Origin: Membranipora membranacea
Taxonomy: Eukaryota > Bryozoa > Gymnolaemata > Cheilostomatida > Membraniporidae
Reading direction: 5' to 3'
Assembly: GCA_914767715.1 (NCBI GenBank)
Contig: OU612069.1
Coordinates: 10,167,387 to 10,231,386, forward strand
DNA: 64,000 nucleotides
Part shown: positions 63,001 through 64,000 of the stretch, piece after piece
Position numbering within the stretch: position 1 is the stretch's first letter
Layout: each line of letters starts with the position of its first letter
Made by a program: the position numbers and the translations under genes
The notes under the pieces: generated by a model
What the model was told of the DNA's origin: nothing
Seen by the model: only the letters and a program-made list of their open reading frames with translations
Database searches by the model: none

Positions 63001-64000
63001 ACTAATATCACTGAGGATGATAAACCAGACCTGCCATACGTAGACCGCTCTGCTGACGCTGACACAGCCCCGCTGACATCACACAGAGAGCAGCAGGTAC
63101 AACATCTCAGCTCATGCTTTCCTCAGGTATGATAAAGGTCATGCTGCTCATGAACCTTTCTAATGCGTGGTGTCCTTGCATAGCTTGAAAACATCTATGA
63201 TAGGTCATTAATGTGTGAATGCAGGTCACTACCACAAATAAAGTTTCCGAACTATAATGTAATAAAAAGCCCTTGTTATTGACAGGCGAGGTTTGGACTC
63301 CAAAAATTCAATGAAATAGAGGGAGGAAGGGCAGAGAGGAGGGAGGGAGGGAGGGAGGGAGGTGTGAAGCATGATTTGCCATGGGAAAGATATGTTGTTG
63401 CGATCAAACCAGGGGCTTTCCCACTCATGGTATATATGAGGATGTGGTTTGTCCCAGACTCACTAATTTGTGGGGTGAAGAATTGAATTGTTAGGACACT
63501 TTTGAGTTGTGCTCTCTCTGAACTAATACCTCCGAGAGAAGACAACCTTCAAAAAATCTAGTAAAAGTAACAAAGAAATTATTTTGTACTATATAACCTA
63601 TGTTCAATGTTATGTTTTGCAGCTTACAGAGGGTCAGCTTTCTGAGTTCCTTGATTTATGTCAGGGTGATGAAACTTGGGCTACAAATTTATTACTGGAC
63701 TCTAATAAGCTGAATCTTCCGAAGCCGAAACGCTCTCTCAACAGCCGAGTTCATACTATACCAGATAATATCAGTGAGTTATAGCTCATTGTAATGAGCC
63801 AAGAGTGTATCAAGAAACTCACTAAGGGGTAATAACAAACTGCATGATTTTGTGCGTGGATTGGGAGGTGAGGGTTTAGGTGTCACAGTTAAGCAGGACT
63901 AGCAACTTTATAATATAAGAGTTTTATTCTTGTGCATATTTATTACGTTTTTAATAGCCAACTATTTGTTCTGTTTAGGGTCAAGGAAGTCTAGCCTGAG
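45098..64000 (+). CDS. N4BP2: N4BP2-family CUE / P-loop kinase protein, 22 exons in window, 3' end missing
   Basis: Exons: 45098-45153, 45360-45652, 46506-46733, 50500-50586, 50849-51013, 51346-51498, 51941-52144, 52841-52993, 53843-53993, 54231-54311, 54687-54765, 55166-55383, 55634-55758, 56071-56236, 57193-57291, 58628-58775, 59889-60814, 61036-61271, 62548-62634, 62993-63096, 63623-63773, 63979-beyond 64000. The phases chain without a break for 1310 codons. The basic start MPKKKKTKD is followed by a CUE-like domain at about 161-205 (IRKMFLEMFKG, VIDMVLQEENWN; ubiquitin binding in this family). A polynucleotide-kinase-type P-loop domain occupies about 605-755, with Walker A GVPGSGKTT (612-620), then SGDDFF and VVDNTHTQAWEM. 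A disordered region has SUMO-like VKIE, and a WW-ligand PPPPY lies at 1134-1138 (Nedd4-type partner). LTEGQLSEFLDLCQGDETWA may be a second ubiquitin-binding-like helix. The Smr nuclease domain usual at the C-terminus would lie off the right edge. Confidence 0.88.
47358..47381. repeat. Palindrome, second CAGAGACTATA copy
   Basis: Perfect 24-nt palindrome with arm CAGAGACTATAT; matches the arms at 19413-19450. In intron 3 of the N4BP2-like gene. Confidence 0.85.
49430..49600 (-). mobile_element. Possible retropepsin remnant of an LTR retrotransposon
   Basis: The minus-strand frame (49328-49591) begins MNLFDTGSMITVITKNV, which resembles the DTGS/DTGA active-site strand of retroviral-type aspartic proteases in Gypsy-like elements. 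It continues with moderately hydrophobic sequence but no other pol domain. It lies inside the 3.8-kb intron 3 of the N4BP2-like gene. The motif is short, so chance similarity cannot be excluded. Confidence 0.35.
50998..51047 (+). repeat. Tandem duplication of a 5' splice site (2 x 25 bp)
   Basis: Unit ACTACG-AACGG-GGTAAG occurs at 50998-51022 and 51023-51047, each ending in a GGTAAGT donor. The first donor (after 51013) keeps the frame; the second (after 51038) adds 25 nt and an immediate in-frame TAA. Confidence 0.85.
51641..51680. repeat. Hairpin in N4BP2-like intron 6
   Basis: CAGCAGTGAGTT arm with its inverse AACTCACTGCTG (one offset base) and an internal GGGA/TCCC pair. Resembles the other short dispersed palindromes. 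Confidence 0.75.
55775..56035. repeat. Imperfect 24-bp tandem repeat in N4BP2-like intron 13
   Basis: About ten diverged copies of CTCATATGACATCACCCTTA plus TGTG, between exons 55634-55758 and 56071-56236; it ends about 35 bases before the acceptor. Confidence 0.9.
57376..57830. repeat. 27-bp minisatellite in N4BP2-like intron 15, about 17 copies
   Basis: Unit CAGTAGTGCGCCGCGTACCA plus CTGTATA, with C/T variants (GCCGCG or GCTGCG) and some shortened units. Because 27 is a multiple of three it stays open in several frames on both strands, but it lies between exon 57193-57291 and exon 58628-58775 and is not needed for the protein. Confidence 0.95.
59157..59864. mobile_element. 708-bp foldback element in N4BP2-like intron 16
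   Basis: The left half (59157-59477) and right half (about 59541-59864) are inverted copies for most of their length; a middle part of each arm is diverged. Matching blocks include GTGCCTGCGGTTTTT, ATTCATTCTGTATTTATCCT and ATAGCTTGAAG. Termini are CATCACAGAGTAAGGAT and its reverse complement, with a central loop of about 60 nt. No coding capacity. It ends 24 bases before exon 17. Confidence 0.9.
61413..61546. mobile_element. 134-bp hairpin element in N4BP2-like intron 18
   Basis: Arms with ACAGGCCTTCTGT, GCAAGCCCAGT and CCCAGTGG pair with their inverse copies (CCACTGGG, ACTGGACTTG, ACAGAAGGCCTGTGG) around a loop of about 16 nt. Probably a small MITE; target duplication not clear. Confidence 0.8.
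62693..62890 (+). mobile_element. tRNA-derived SINE in N4BP2-like intron 19
   Basis: Contains a box B GGTTCGAATCC and the body GACCTGCCTACAAACTGAG shared with the SINE at 31521-31700. Box A is degenerate (GGGAGAGCGCCAGTC). It sits between exon 62548-62634 and exon 62993-63096. Confidence 0.7.

Overview
This is a eukaryotic (metazoan) genomic window. It is AT-rich, its genes are split by spliceosomal GT-AG introns of about 0.2-5 kb, and it is dense in small DNA-transposon derivatives, LINE and SINE fragments, minisatellites and palindromes. The gene types (C2H2 zinc-finger proteins, secreted CUB-trypsin proteases, an N4BP2-type CUE/kinase protein, an ankyrin protein, an NHL-type exon) indicate an animal. 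The ankyrin repeat style and the AT-richness make me lean towards a sponge or another early-branching invertebrate, but the species cannot be fixed from this sequence. All exon models were built by eye from splice sites, reading phase and protein continuity; there is no transcript support.

Layout. 1-6.6 kb: mostly non-coding, with a small MITE (952-1340), a broken NHL-type exon on the minus strand (2561-3349) and a dead non-LTR retrotransposon on the minus strand (about 4295-5345). 6.6-9.1 kb: a complete four-exon ankyrin/coiled-coil gene (+). 9.1-13.1 kb: mobile-element debris, including a hAT-like MITE nested in another inverted-repeat element. 13.2-28.8 kb: two adjacent zinc-finger transcription units (+). 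The first has three exons (13160-15425). The second (18384-28545) has the same first two exon types followed by two separate zinc-finger terminal exons. Each of these has its own acceptor in the same phase, its own stop and its own polyadenylation signal, so they look like alternative C-termini on one shared N-terminus. 29.2-42.8 kb: two tandem paralogous secreted CUB-trypsin protease genes (-), nine coding exons each, with matching exon lengths and phases. 42.8-45.1 kb: minisatellites, a LINE fragment with an 11-bp target duplication, and hairpins. 45.1-64 kb: the 5' part (at least 22 exons) of an N4BP2-family gene (+) encoding a CUE domain, a P-loop polynucleotide-kinase-type domain and a PPxY motif, running off the right edge.

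The neighbouring genes do not form an obvious pathway. The most interesting points are the zinc-finger locus (shared N-terminal module, swappable finger exons, and an exon 2 that differs at 1 of 148 bases between the two units although introns and exon 1 have diverged), and a set of recurring perfect palindromes, one family of which matches the termini of a 0.7-kb foldback element in an N4BP2 intron.
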